64,000 nucleotides of DNA, taken from CAYRWR01 sp964428015 (GTDB taxonomy: Bacteria > Spirochaetota > Brevinematia > Brevinematales > CAYRWR01). Under the pieces are notes generated by a model. That model was not told the DNA's origin. It was given only the letters and a program-made list of their open reading frames with translations, and did no database searches. The stretch is from contig CAYRWR010000011.1 of the NCBI GenBank assembly GCA_964428015.1, forward strand, positions 1-64,000, written 5' to 3'. Shown in pieces: positions 34,995 to 43,807 of the stretch; position 1 is the stretch's first letter; each line of letters opens with the position of its first letter. Both the position numbers and the translations under genes were made by a program.

Positions 34995-35254
34995 ACTTTA
35001 TTTAACCTGTCTACTATTTCCTGTGGTGTCAAGTGGTTTATTTTAAGAGTTTTAAAGGGATTTGTCTGTCCTTTAATTATCTCAATTTCTGATTTGGGTA
35101 TGCCCAGGCACTCAGCCAGGTATTCGATCACAGCTTTATTGGCTTGTCCTTCCACAGGGGAGGCCTGGATACGCAGCATCCAGATATCACCCTGTCTTTC
35201 CATACTATTGCGGGGACAGCGGGTTTTGACTTTTATATGGAGTAGACTTTCCAT
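34991..35254 (-). CDS. yggU: DUF167 family protein YggU
   Basis: 87 residues, the usual length. Conserved features: VKTRCPRNS near the N-terminus, SPVEGQANKAVIEYLAECLG and IIKGQTNPFKTLKI, which define DUF167. Small cytoplasmic protein, function unknown. Follows yggT by 2 nt and closes the yggS-proC-yggT-yggU cluster. Its stop overlaps the stop of the oncoming permease gene; no terminator lies between. Confidence 0.88.
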   Translation of the reverse strand: MESLLHIKVKTRCPRNSMERQGDIWMLRIQASPVEGQANKAVIEYLAECLGIPKSEIEIIKGQTNPFKTLKINHLTPQEIVDRLNKV

Positions 35255-35256
35255 TT

Positions 35257-35559
35257 TCAGGAAATGACCTTAATCATCCCTTTGAGTATTCCTTCTATCA
35301 GTTTGAGCAGCAGATAATTGATACCAATCAGATAGAGCAGGGAAAAATCTATCATCCCCAGACGTAGGGGGGGCAGAAAACTCAGCAGCCATTCATAAAT
35401 AGGGTCCACCAGACCCCGGATAAATTTAACCAGGAAATTGTCCGCGTCTACCGGAAACCAGCTAAGTATAGCATAGACCAGAATCACAATACTATAAGCC
35501 CACAGTACAAATCTTAAAAACAGAAGAAAATATAACAATATAGTTAAGCCGATGCTCAT
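35257..35559 (-). CDS. yggT: YggT family membrane protein
   Basis: 100 residues with two membrane segments (LRFVLWAYSIVILVYAILSW and IDFSLLYLIGINYLLLKL). The middle motif SWFPVDADNFLVKFIRGLVD plus PIYEWLLSFLPPLRLG is the YggT signature. Family linked to osmotic tolerance or cell division neighbours; role unclear. Start overlaps the proC stop (ATGA), so translation is coupled. Confidence 0.88.
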   Translation of the reverse strand: MSIGLTILLYFLLFLRFVLWAYSIVILVYAILSWFPVDADNFLVKFIRGLVDPIYEWLLSFLPPLRLGMIDFSLLYLIGINYLLLKLIEGILKGMIKVIS

Positions 35560-36374
35560 TTTTTTTCTCCCAATTCTTTGGATCTCAGAGTAGCAGCGTG
35601 GACAGCATCCATGATTACGGCCCTGAATTTACCTGATTCCAGGGCATAAAGACCTGCCGCGGTCGTCCCTCCGGGAGATGTGACTCTATCCTTGAGGTCT
35701 TCCAGATGGATGTCGTCATCCACTGAACTCAGAGCCAGATGGGCTGAACCCAGGACAGTCTGAATGGCCAATTTTTTGGCAACATCCCTGCTCAGACCCT
35801 CCCTTACCCCGGCATCTGTCAGGCTATTGATAAACAGAAAAACATAGGCTGGTCCTGAACCGGATAAACCGGTAACTACATCCATGAGATTTTCTGATTT
35901 GACTACCTCTGCCAGACCACAGGATTCAAATATTTTGGTGACAGCCCGTTTTTCCTGGTCCTGAAACTCACCATCAAAATACAGGGCGCTGGCACCCTGT
36001 CCAATCAGTGCCGGTGTATTGGGCATGACTCTGACCAGTCTGGCCTGACGCAAAAACTCTCTGAAACTGCTGATCTGATATCCTGCAGCGATGGAAACGA
36101 TTATCTTGTCTTTTTTATCCAGATTTTCATGTTCTGTCTGAAGCAATTCTTTCATATTCTGAGGTTTGACTGCCAGTAATATCAAATCACAATTGTTTAC
36201 CAATTCAGTGATATCCTGACTCTTATTGGCACCCAATTGCGCGGCAATATCGCTCATACGGTGTTCGTCCACATCATAAATCCAAACTTCACCGGGCATT
36301 GCCATTCCTGACTTCATGACTCCATTCAGGAGCGCAAACCCCATATTTCCACAGCCGATCACACCCAGTCTCAC
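35556..36374 (-). CDS. proC: pyrroline-5-carboxylate reductase
   Basis: 272 residues, normal length. Last step of proline synthesis: reduces pyrroline-5-carboxylate with NAD(P)H. Rossmann motif IGCGNMGFALLNG at the N-terminus, VRVMPNTPALIGQGA in the middle, and GLSGSGPAYVFLFI with DRVTSPGGTTAAGL near the active site. The start is GTG, with GGGAGG 5 nt upstream. Second gene of the cluster, 56 nt after yggS. Confidence 0.95.
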   Translation of the reverse strand: MRLGVIGCGNMGFALLNGVMKSGMAMPGEVWIYDVDEHRMSDIAAQLGANKSQDITELVNNCDLILLAVKPQNMKELLQTEHENLDKKDKIIVSIAAGYQISSFREFLRQARLVRVMPNTPALIGQGASALYFDGEFQDQEKRAVTKIFESCGLAEVVKSENLMDVVTGLSGSGPAYVFLFINSLTDAGVREGLSRDVAKKLAIQTVLGSAHLALSSVDDDIHLEDLKDRVTSPGGTTAAGLYALESGKFRAVIMDAVHAATLRSKELGEKK

Positions 36375-36429
36375 TCCAGCCTCCCTTTTTGAATATCCAG
36401 CTTTAATTTACAACATCCAGGGGTATAAG

Positions 36430-37119
36430 TCAAACATTGTAGTCCCGATGACCGAATAATAAGGTCCCCGGCCGTATCATAGTGGACCCTTCCTCTATTG
36501 CGAGTTGGTAGTCCCCGCTCATTCCCATGGAAAGAGTGTGCAGACTCAGAGAGGGGAATTGTGATCTCAGCTTTTCCCGGAGCCTATATAGGTCCTGAAA
36601 AGCCTGTCGGACACGGGCCTCATCATCTGTCAGTGGTCCTATAGTCATGAGCCCCTGAAGTGAAAGAGACTTAAGATTTAGAATCTCATGTACAAACTCT
36701 TCCGTCTGTTCTGCTTCCAGGCCGTTTTTAGTAGCTTCACCTGATGTGTTTATTTCTATCAGAACCGGCATGACTTTACCTAGCTCACTACAGCGGTTAT
36801 TCAGTCGTCGGGCTGTCTTTATACTGTCCAGAGAGTCAACACAGTCAAAAAGAACCGCAGCTTTATTAGCTTTGTTTTCCTGGAGATGGCCGATCAGCCT
36901 TTTTTCCACGGGCAGATCCAGCAGAGGAAATTTACTTTCTGCTTCCTGTACCCGGTTCTCACCTATCCGGTCCATGCCCGCCTGGATAGCTTCCCTCATT
37001 TCTTCCACTGTACGTGTCTTGGTGACAGCAACTATATCAATATCATATTTCAGACCCAGTCTATTTTTTAATGATTCCATCTCATCCAGAAGCTTTTTGA
37101 TGTTAGCTGAGATATTCAT
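36430..37119 (-). CDS. yggS: YggS-type PLP homeostasis protein
   Basis: 229 residues. PLP-binding single-domain alanine-racemase-like barrel: AVTKTRTVEEM carries the PLP lysine, IGENRVQEAESKF, HLQENK, and SMGMSGDYQLAIEEGSTMIR binds the phosphate. Known members keep PLP levels balanced and affect amino-acid pools. First gene of the yggS-proC-yggT-yggU cluster, an order common in many bacteria. GAGGAG precedes the ATG. It lies 65 nt after the oxidoreductase operon with a terminator between. Confidence 0.92.
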   Translation of the reverse strand: MNISANIKKLLDEMESLKNRLGLKYDIDIVAVTKTRTVEEMREAIQAGMDRIGENRVQEAESKFPLLDLPVEKRLIGHLQENKANKAAVLFDCVDSLDSIKTARRLNNRCSELGKVMPVLIEINTSGEATKNGLEAEQTEEFVHEILNLKSLSLQGLMTIGPLTDDEARVRQAFQDLYRLREKLRSQFPSLSLHTLSMGMSGDYQLAIEEGSTMIRPGTLLFGHRDYNV

Positions 37120-37144
37120 GGCCAGCTCCTCTTAGCTTTTTTTG

Positions 37145-37174
37145 TAAAAAAACCGTCTTTTTTCAAAGACGGCT
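37145..37174 (-). terminator. terminator of the 2-oxoacid oxidoreductase operon
   Basis: CCGTCTTT/AAAGACGG stem with a 4-nt loop, followed on the minus strand by seven T. 10 nt past the stop at 37184. Confidence 0.88.
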
Positions 37175-37183
37175 GAAGTACTC

Positions 37184-37723
37184 TCAGATTCTTAGTCCCA
37201 GACCAAAGTCAAAAGCTTTGATATTCATATCCACCACCTTACTTCCCTTGGACTGGAATTTTTCCTGTATGGCTTGTTTTACCATTTCCGGCTTGAGAAT
37301 AGGTTTGTGATGGATAAAAATACCCAGTGCTATCATATTAACCGCTCTCAAGTCATGTATCTGCTCATTGGCCAGCGTATCCATTTCTGCCTGTTTTACA
37401 ATACGGTTTCCTTTTTCAAACTTCTTTTTTATCCTGTCGCCGTTTAATAGGATAAAAGCGTCCTCTGTCATTTTGGGCAGAAATTTATCTATAGAGGGTT
37501 CGTTTAAGGCAATCAGGTTATTAGGGCGTTCAATAACAGGGGTAGCTATTTTCTCAGTCTGTATCTTGACATTACAGTTAGCCGTACCGCCCCGCATTTC
37601 GGCACCATAAGAGGGGATAAAAGTTGCTTCCAAACCCTGGAGTACAGCAGCTTCTGCCAGGATGAGTCCTGCAGTCAGTACACCTTGCCCACCGAATCCG
37701 GAGATAATGATCTTTTCTTTCAT
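37184..37723 (-). CDS. 2-oxoacid:ferredoxin oxidoreductase, gamma subunit
   Basis: 179 residues. GFGGQGVLTAGLILAEAA at the N-terminus and PSYGAEMRGGTANCNVKI mark the gamma subunit of ferredoxin-dependent 2-oxoacid oxidoreductases. The complex decarboxylates a 2-oxoacid to the acyl-CoA and reduces ferredoxin. Last gene of the delta-alpha-beta-gamma operon; ATG overlaps the beta stop (ATGA). Both 2-oxoglutarate (Kor) and branched-chain (Vor) enzymes share this form. Confidence 0.9.
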   Translation of the reverse strand: MKEKIIISGFGGQGVLTAGLILAEAAVLQGLEATFIPSYGAEMRGGTANCNVKIQTEKIATPVIERPNNLIALNEPSIDKFLPKMTEDAFILLNGDRIKKKFEKGNRIVKQAEMDTLANEQIHDLRAVNMIALGIFIHHKPILKPEMVKQAIQEKFQSKGSKVVDMNIKAFDFGLGLRI

Positions 37724-38472
37724 TTTTCTTCCCCTTCATCTTTAAAAGTACCCAGAGGAAAAACTTTACTCACATGATCCAGGATATACTGATTGGCATC
37801 CACTGGTGTCATACCCCAGTTGGTATTACAGTTAGTGAGCACTTCAATAAAAGTATAACCTTTGCCTTCCATCTGCATGGTAAAAGCTTTACGTATGGCT
37901 TTTTTGGTACTGACTACCCCTTTGAAATCCGCTACTGTGGTACGCACTGAATATTTTACTCCCGGCAGCATGGCCAGTAATTCTGCCATCTGCAGAGGAT
38001 ATCCTTCTGTCTGAGGATTTCTTCCCTGAGGTGTAGTGAGGGTTTTTTGGCCTACCATGGAGGTAGGGGCCAGCTGGCCGCTGGTCATTCCATAGTTGGT
38101 ATTATTGATAAAGATAACAGTGAAATTCTCGCCCCGGTTGGCGCCATGCATGGTCTCAGCCATTCCGATAGCAGCCAGATCGCCATCCCCCTGGTAAGTA
38201 AAGACCAGTTTGTCCGGATGGACCCTTTTAATCCCGGTAGCTACTGCATGTGCCCTTCCATGCGCGCTTTCACTACAGTCAAAGTCCCAGTAATTATACG
38301 CATTTACTGCGCATCCTACCGGTGCCACAGCAATGGTCTTCTCTCTCAGACCCATTTCATCGATCACTTCACAGATCAGACGATGTACCGCCCCATGTCC
38401 GCAACCCGGGCAATAGTGGGAGGGGGTATCTATCATGGAACGGGTTTTTTCAAATGTCTTAGTCAAGGACAT
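37720..38472 (-). CDS. 2-oxoacid:ferredoxin oxidoreductase, beta (TPP) subunit
   Basis: 250 residues. Thiamine-diphosphate-binding half: YCPGCGHGAVHRL, YQGDGDLAAIGMAE, then INNTNYGMTSGQ, the GDG...NN motif. Cys of CPGC helps bind an Fe-S cluster in relatives. The ATG at 38472 has AAGGAGG 6 nt upstream and overlaps the alpha gene's end by 14 bp; an ATG 18 nt earlier lacks a ribosome binding site. Confidence 0.9.
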   Translation of the reverse strand: MSLTKTFEKTRSMIDTPSHYCPGCGHGAVHRLICEVIDEMGLREKTIAVAPVGCAVNAYNYWDFDCSESAHGRAHAVATGIKRVHPDKLVFTYQGDGDLAAIGMAETMHGANRGENFTVIFINNTNYGMTSGQLAPTSMVGQKTLTTPQGRNPQTEGYPLQMAELLAMLPGVKYSVRTTVADFKGVVSTKKAIRKAFTMQMEGKGYTFIEVLTNCNTNWGMTPVDANQYILDHVSKVFPLGTFKDEGEEK

Positions 38473-39541
38473 GCCAGACCTCCTTGCCATCCAGGATATC
38501 CTGGAGATGTTTCACTACTACCGCTTCTTCCGGTGTACGGCCGCCCAGAGTGCCGTAAAAACTCACGGGGACGGCGCCATTGACACCCAGCTGTACATCT
38601 TCGACCATCTGCCCGGCTGACTGTTCAACCACAAAGAAAGCTTTGACACCTTTTTTGATCAGATTTTTCAGTTCAGGATAAGGATAAGGATAGAGAGTGA
38701 TGGGGACCAACATTCCCACTTTTTTTCCGGCCTTGCGAAAATCCTGTACTACTTTGCGGCAGATTCGGGAAGGCAGCCCATAGGCAACAATAACTACTTC
38801 CGCGTCTTCTGTCTGATATGATTTAAAACGAATTTCATTCTTTTGAATTTCCAGATATTTTTTCTGAAGATAAATATTATTAAGTAAAACCCCGGTATCA
38901 TCCAGCCACAGTGACCTGACCACGTTTTTTTCTCTACCCGCTGAACCGGTAAGCGCCCAGGGTTTATCAAAAGTTTTAGGCTTGTAATTTACAGGCACTT
39001 CTACTGCTTCCATCATCTGGCCTACTGTACCGTCCGTCAGTATCAGTACCGGTGTTAGGTATTTATCCGCCAGGTCGAAAGCTTCCAGTGTGAGATCCAT
39101 CATCTCCTGTGGGTCAGAGGGCGCCAGTACGATCACATGATAATCTCCATGCCCACCCCCTTTGGTAGCCTGGAAATAATCAGACTGAGCCCCAGCGATA
39201 TTCCCTAAACCAGGGCCGCCTCTTTGTACATTGGCCAGCACACAGGGCATACGCGCTCCCGCCAGATAGGAAACACCTTCCTGCATCAAACTATAGCCTG
39301 GGGAGGATGTGGTGGTCATAGCCCGAACGCCGGCAGCAGCCGCACCGAAGATCATATTAATAGCTGAGGTCTCACTCTCAGCCTGAACAAAGGTGCCACC
39401 CGCCTGCGGCAGGGACTGTGCCATATAAGTAGGGACTTCGTTTTGAGGGGTGATAGGATACCCGGCATAAAACTTGCACCCCGCCATAATCGCCGCTTCA
39501 GCCATAGCGATATTTCCCTTCATTAATACTTTTTTGGCCAT
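38459..39541 (-). CDS. vorB: 2-oxoacid:ferredoxin oxidoreductase, alpha subunit (VorB/KorA type)
   Basis: 360 residues. MAKKVLMKGNIAMAEAAI, FYAGYPITPQNEVPTYMA, AESETSAINMIFGAAAAG and TTTSSPGYSLMQEGVSYLAG are hallmarks of the alpha subunit in the four-gene form. The 2-oxoacid may be 3-methyl-2-oxobutanoate (VorB) or 2-oxoglutarate (KorA); I lean to the VorB-type by the wording of the N-terminus and by subunit sizes. Begins directly after the delta stop codon. Confidence 0.88.
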   Translation of the reverse strand: MAKKVLMKGNIAMAEAAIMAGCKFYAGYPITPQNEVPTYMAQSLPQAGGTFVQAESETSAINMIFGAAAAGVRAMTTTSSPGYSLMQEGVSYLAGARMPCVLANVQRGGPGLGNIAGAQSDYFQATKGGGHGDYHVIVLAPSDPQEMMDLTLEAFDLADKYLTPVLILTDGTVGQMMEAVEVPVNYKPKTFDKPWALTGSAGREKNVVRSLWLDDTGVLLNNIYLQKKYLEIQKNEIRFKSYQTEDAEVVIVAYGLPSRICRKVVQDFRKAGKKVGMLVPITLYPYPYPELKNLIKKGVKAFFVVEQSAGQMVEDVQLGVNGAVPVSFYGTLGGRTPEEAVVVKHLQDILDGKEVWHVLD

Positions 39542-39754
39542 TTAGTCCTCCTTGTACACGGTAATGCACAGATCAGGACATAAAAAGGCGCATTGGCGGC
39601 AACCAATGCAGTCTTCATTTCTGACCGGTACCGCAAACTGGTAACCATTAGGGTTGAATTCTGTTCCCGCTTCTATGACCTTCTTGGGACAGGTGTTTAC
39701 GCAGAGATAACAGGCCTTGCAGCGGGTAGAATCTATAGATATATATTGTTTCAT
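39542..39754 (-). CDS. 2-oxoacid:ferredoxin oxidoreductase, delta (2x[4Fe-4S]) subunit
   Basis: 70 residues with two ferredoxin-type clusters: CKACYLCVNTCP and CIGCRQCAFLCP. It passes electrons from the TPP site to free ferredoxin. The frame continues upstream with hydrophobic residues, but the conserved start is the ATG at 39754 with GGAG 8 nt upstream. First gene of the operon. Confidence 0.9.
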   Translation of the reverse strand: MKQYISIDSTRCKACYLCVNTCPKKVIEAGTEFNPNGYQFAVPVRNEDCIGCRQCAFLCPDLCITVYKED

Positions 39755-39785
39755 TGATCTACTCCACATGCTAACTTTTGCGTAT

Positions 39786-39814
39786 ATTATGAGGAGTAGG
39801 AATATAAATGTCAA
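39786..39814 (-). promoter_or_regulatory. promoter of the 2-oxoacid oxidoreductase operon
   Basis: Minus strand: TTGACA (39814-39809), 17 bp, CATAAT (39791-39786), 32 nt before the delta ATG. It separates this operon from hydG. Confidence 0.7.
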
Positions 39815-39838
39815 TAAAATGGAAGTGTAAGTACACGT

Positions 39839-40153
39839 TTATTTAAATGTCAGGTTGAAAAGCTCCTGTAATACCGGTATGTAGACAGATAGGCCCTCAT
39901 CTTCGTAGATGATGCCCCATTCTTCATTAAACTGTACACGAAATAGAGGGGGTATAAAAGGAGCATTGCTGATCTCATGCGACCAGCGCTTACCATGAAT
40001 AGAACAGAATTGTAGTTTGAATTGAAACTGCTTCATCAGATATGCAGCTACTGAACTCATGGATTGTGCTAGTTTGCTGCTATCCCAAAGCTGCTGTATC
40101 TGATCAGATATAGAGGTCTCTTTCACCCTGAGAAATCCTTTGATAGAATTCAT
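39839..40153 (-). CDS. small protein overlapping hydG, unknown
   Basis: 104 residues, no signal peptide or membrane helix. N-terminal helix with LWDSSKLAQSMSSVAAYLM, then strands FKLQFCSIHGKRWSHEI and WGIIYEDEGLSVYIPVLQ. No family recognised. The ATG at 40153 lies 50 bp inside the 3' end of hydG in another frame; a GTG at 40126 with AAAGGA upstream may be the true start (95 residues). Coupled to hydG, so a role with it is plausible. Confidence 0.55.
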   Translation of the reverse strand: MNSIKGFLRVKETSISDQIQQLWDSSKLAQSMSSVAAYLMKQFQFKLQFCSIHGKRWSHEISNAPFIPPLFRVQFNEEWGIIYEDEGLSVYIPVLQELFNLTFK

Positions 40154-41591
40154 CGAATGTCTTCTGCAGGTTTTTATTCTGGAAAAAGCTATCCTGACGC
40201 ATTTCGTTGATTTCTTTTTTTATCAGGGCTTCCCCTATCTCTTTGGTCTGCGGCGTGGCAAAATCATCCAGCCACTCCCTGAATGTCAGGATGGCATTCA
40301 TCTTACAGAATTTTCCTTCTACACCACTTTTAAGCAGACCCATGATCTTATCCCCGGTACGTCCGCAGCGGTATCCAGCGGTACAGAAAGAGGTGATCAT
40401 ACCCAGACCGGCAAGATCACGTACCACTTCATCCAGTCCTCTTGAATCTCCGATCTCAAACTGCTGGCGATCCATTTCCTGGGTATCATATTCCTGAGCA
40501 TAAGAACCTACTCCGATACGGGTAGAAGCATCTGTCTGGGTACAGCCCAGAGGGATAACTTCCTGACGGATCTCCGGCTTTTCCCGGGCAGTGATGATCA
40601 TTCCGGCATAGGGCACAGCCAGACGCAGCACTGTGACCAGCTTTTTAAAATCCTGGTCGTTTACTTTCCAGGGGGTAGTCTGATAAAAATCATTGCCGTC
40701 AGAAGGGGTGATGCGGGGAAAGGAAATAGTGTGCGGCCCTACCTGGAAGCGGTTCTCCAGATCCCAGGCGTGATAGAGCAGTCCCATGACCTCAAATTTC
40801 CAGTCATAGACTCCAAACAGCGCTCCTACAGCTACATCATCAATACCGGCATCCAGGGCACGGTGCAGGGCGTAAAGCCTCCATTGATAATTGGCTTTTA
40901 TACCCCGGGGGTGGACTTCTGAATAGCGCCCGTGGTGATAGGTCTCCTGAAACACCTGGTAAGTACCAATACCCTCTTTCCAGAGCTTTTTGAGATCATC
41001 TGTACTCATGGGGGCGGCATTGATATTAATCCGGCGGATCTGTCCATGTCCGCGGCGGGTGGGCAATTTTACTGAATAAGCCGTACGCAGGGTATCAGCG
41101 ATATAGTCGGCACTGGAAGAAGGATGCTCCCCGTATACCATGATAAGCCGTTTATGTCCGCCTCTCACCAGAGCTTCTGTCTCCTGACGGACTTCCTCCT
41201 GACTGAGCACTTTACGGACTTCGTTGGTGTTTTCATCTCTGAACCCGCAGTACACGCAGCCGTTTACACAGCGGTTGGAACAATATAGTGGAGCAAAAGT
41301 TACTATACGGTTATCATATACTCTTCTCTTGACTTCAGCACCAGCCTGCTTCATCTCTTCCAGGAGTTCCGGGTCCTGTACATGGATGAGAGCTGCAGTC
41401 TCAGACGGTGTGAGCAGCTGGATATCCAGGGATTTCTGGATCAGCTCCCTGATATAAGATTTTTCCGGTCTTGAATTCTTCGAAAGTTCTGTAGCTATTT
41501 TATCTTCATCGATGAAATCTTTACCATTGATTAGATACTTATCAATCTCATCCTGCCGGATGACTGTATCTTTCCAGGCAGTGCTTTCCAT
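40104..41591 (-). CDS. hydG: HydG-type radical SAM protein
   Basis: 495 residues, the HydG length. Known HydG cleaves tyrosine to give CO and cyanide for the [FeFe]-hydrogenase H-cluster. The radical SAM motif CVNGCVYC (CX3CX2C) follows FAPLYCSNRC; GIGTYQVFQETYH, GVYDWKFEVMGLL, VGPHTISFPRI and QFEIGDSRGLDEVVRDLAG all match. The C-terminal cluster motif differs: CTAGYRCGRTGDKIM...FCKMN, i.e. CX5CX19C, not CX2CX22C. It may thus be a divergent HydG or a HydG-like paralogue. No hydrogenase, hydE or hydF lies in the window. CGGAG precedes the ATG; own promoter. Confidence 0.82.
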   Translation of the reverse strand: MESTAWKDTVIRQDEIDKYLINGKDFIDEDKIATELSKNSRPEKSYIRELIQKSLDIQLLTPSETAALIHVQDPELLEEMKQAGAEVKRRVYDNRIVTFAPLYCSNRCVNGCVYCGFRDENTNEVRKVLSQEEVRQETEALVRGGHKRLIMVYGEHPSSSADYIADTLRTAYSVKLPTRRGHGQIRRININAAPMSTDDLKKLWKEGIGTYQVFQETYHHGRYSEVHPRGIKANYQWRLYALHRALDAGIDDVAVGALFGVYDWKFEVMGLLYHAWDLENRFQVGPHTISFPRITPSDGNDFYQTTPWKVNDQDFKKLVTVLRLAVPYAGMIITAREKPEIRQEVIPLGCTQTDASTRIGVGSYAQEYDTQEMDRQQFEIGDSRGLDEVVRDLAGLGMITSFCTAGYRCGRTGDKIMGLLKSGVEGKFCKMNAILTFREWLDDFATPQTKEIGEALIKKEINEMRQDSFFQNKNLQKTFDEFYQRISQGERDLYI

Positions 41592-41623
41592 GAAATTCTC
41601 CGCTTGTGAATTATTTCACTAAT

Positions 41624-41652
41624 AGTTTACATTGGCCTGGAGATTTTGTCAA
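41624..41652 (-). promoter_or_regulatory. hydG promoter
   Basis: Minus strand: TTGACA (41652-41647), 17 bp, TAAACT (41629-41624), 32 nt before the ATG. Confidence 0.75.
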
Positions 41653-41676
41653 CATATATCTACTTTTTTAGTAGAA

Positions 41677-43605
41677 TTATGGAATAGCCACCCCTTTTGA
41701 AACATCATTACCCAGGCTGTCTTTGATAAGAATCTGCAAAAAACCTGGGCCAACAATCGGTAGTGTAAATTTGAAATTTTCTTTCTTCTGATCCAGAATG
41801 CCATCCACAGAGGTGAGGTTTTTCCAGGGAGAACCATTGAGAGAATAACCAGCCCATCCCAGAGGTGTCAGACTGTCTTCCGCGCTGAAGGAAAAGGTCA
41901 CCAGATCTCCCTGTCTCTTAAATTCCAGACTGTTCAGCTGAGGCGCCTGATTGTCAATGGCAAAGCTGTCTGAGACCTGATAATTGGTCAGAGAGGAATT
42001 ATCCGGGTTGGACCAATTGTCGCGGGCTAATACTTTCACCCTATATATCCCCTGGGGATAACTTTTATAATCCAGAGTGTAGGACTCTTCACTCAGTGGA
42101 TAGAGATTGAGCTTCACCCAGGGCCCCTCTACCAGGGCCAGAAAGACATCATAATTCAGTTTGTCTTTATTATCATCCTGTCCATTCCAGCTAAGCTGAA
42201 GCCCGTCTTTTTCATACTTCAGGGATACTTTATCAATACGGGGAGCCAGGTTTTCCTGCAGGAAGGGAATACTCAAGCCTTTAACCCGTGGGGTGTTTTT
42301 TCCATCTGAACTTAGTATCACTTTATACTGGAAATACCGTCCGGGTTGAGATAGGATGCTGTCCTGCATCATTTTCCAGGGCTGCCAACTGCTCAGATCA
42401 GTAATCAGACTGGTGCGGGTAAAAAACTGTACACTGGTGCCCGGCATCAGCTCCTGATTAATAGCGGGTGTACCCCAGCGCGAAATATTATCCGTGTCTA
42501 TGAGGTCGGAATAAAAAGTCCCGGAAGTACTGAATGTTTTGTCTATACGGACAATACGGGTAGGTGACAACAATACTCCGTAGGTCTCCCCTTTTTCCTG
42601 AATGGTAGTCATGAATTTCCCTTGTCCCAGGGAGCTGAACACTTTTCGCTTACCATCCAGGCTGTATTCCATGTAGCCGGCATCTTTTCCGGTACCTATG
42701 AGCAGATTGTCTCCATTCAGGGTCAGACTTACAAACTGAATATTTTTCTTTTTATAGAGTATTTCCACATTACCCTGCAGGCTGACTTTATACAGCGCGC
42801 TTTCCCCAAAGAAGGGTTTGCTGTTGTCACTGCCGCTGTTCTGGTCTCCTGAACTTCCCCCGCTGCTGTTGGGATTGGCGGATACGGAGGGGTCATGGGT
42901 AGCTGTAACCAGGTAGATAGCCCCCTGATACTGCAGCAGGCCTGTGATGGGGTTATCAAAGCCGGCCATAGCGGTGACCTTTCCCCCCTGGTAACGGTAC
43001 AGATATCGCTCACCGCTGAAATACAGAGTCTTCTGGTACCACAGGCCGGTAAGCAGGTTGTCTTCCAGAGACACTTCCGCCAGAGAGCTCAGTATACCAT
43101 GATCGATGCTGTAGAGAGCGGCGGGGTTACCGCATAGGATATAGAGGGTATCTTCGACCGGGATGAGATCCCAGATGTATTTATTGGTCACTGACCATTC
43201 CTGTTTGATCTTATAGTCCCGGCCCAGGGCCAGGATGCGGGATTTGGGGAGGGTGGACACATAGAGAGTATCCCCGGCTCCTGCCATATCTGAGATGATC
43301 AGGTCACCTTCCGAATGGAAGACTTCTTTTTCCTGTTTTCCCTGAATCTCCAGTATACGGGCGGTGTCCCCGGTACCGGCCAGCATTCTGTCCTGCCAAA
43401 ATTCCAGACTCCATAATAAAGCAGAGGAACGGTACAGCTCCTGGTAGCTCCGGGCCAGCTCCAGCCCGCCCTGCTCAGTCAGGCTGACATTGGACAGCTG
43501 ATAGGAGGAAAGTTTGTCAAAAGGAAATTCATTGATATATCGGGTAGATACCGCGAAAGAAAAGTTGTACAATATAATAAAAAGCAATATATATATTTGT
43601 CTCAT
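41677..43605 (-). CDS. exported beta-propeller protein with Ig-like C-terminus
   Basis: 642 residues. Signal peptide (LFIILYNFSFAVS). Residues about 60-360 look like propeller blades of irregular kind (DTLYVSTLPKSRILALGRD, TLYILCGNPAALYSID), interrupted at about 240 by a Gly/Ser/Asn linker (SSGGSSGDQNSGSDNS). About 370-450 resembles an F5/8-like or 'DTDN...WGTP' strand region. About 455-640 hold two fibronectin/Ig-like domains (LAPRIDKVSLKYEKDGLQLS, NQAPQLNSLEFKRQGDLVTF). Function unknown; likely envelope or surface. Own promoter at 43628. Confidence 0.7.
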   Translation of the reverse strand: MRQIYILLFIILYNFSFAVSTRYINEFPFDKLSSYQLSNVSLTEQGGLELARSYQELYRSSALLWSLEFWQDRMLAGTGDTARILEIQGKQEKEVFHSEGDLIISDMAGAGDTLYVSTLPKSRILALGRDYKIKQEWSVTNKYIWDLIPVEDTLYILCGNPAALYSIDHGILSSLAEVSLEDNLLTGLWYQKTLYFSGERYLYRYQGGKVTAMAGFDNPITGLLQYQGAIYLVTATHDPSVSANPNSSGGSSGDQNSGSDNSKPFFGESALYKVSLQGNVEILYKKKNIQFVSLTLNGDNLLIGTGKDAGYMEYSLDGKRKVFSSLGQGKFMTTIQEKGETYGVLLSPTRIVRIDKTFSTSGTFYSDLIDTDNISRWGTPAINQELMPGTSVQFFTRTSLITDLSSWQPWKMMQDSILSQPGRYFQYKVILSSDGKNTPRVKGLSIPFLQENLAPRIDKVSLKYEKDGLQLSWNGQDDNKDKLNYDVFLALVEGPWVKLNLYPLSEESYTLDYKSYPQGIYRVKVLARDNWSNPDNSSLTNYQVSDSFAIDNQAPQLNSLEFKRQGDLVTFSFSAEDSLTPLGWAGYSLNGSPWKNLTSVDGILDQKKENFKFTLPIVGPGFLQILIKDSLGNDVSKGVAIP

Positions 43606-43627
43606 TATTTCCTCCTGTTGAACATAT

Positions 43628-43656
43628 ATATTACTTTAAATTTGTGTTGGTGGCAA
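43628..43656 (-). promoter_or_regulatory. promoter of the exported propeller gene
   Basis: Minus strand: TTGCCA (43656-43651), 17 bp, TAATAT (43633-43628), 22 nt before the start. CAGGAGG is the ribosome binding site. Confidence 0.7.
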
Positions 43657-43807
43657 GGTTTTTTCCAACTAAACAAACACAAAAACCGGTTTCAGTGGTT
43701 AATAACTCACAAATAAATATTTTTTAAATGTAAACTGAATTATAATTTTAAGACATTCTAAAATATATTAAAACCTTGTTGCATAATTCGATTGAATCTG
43801 GGTTAAA

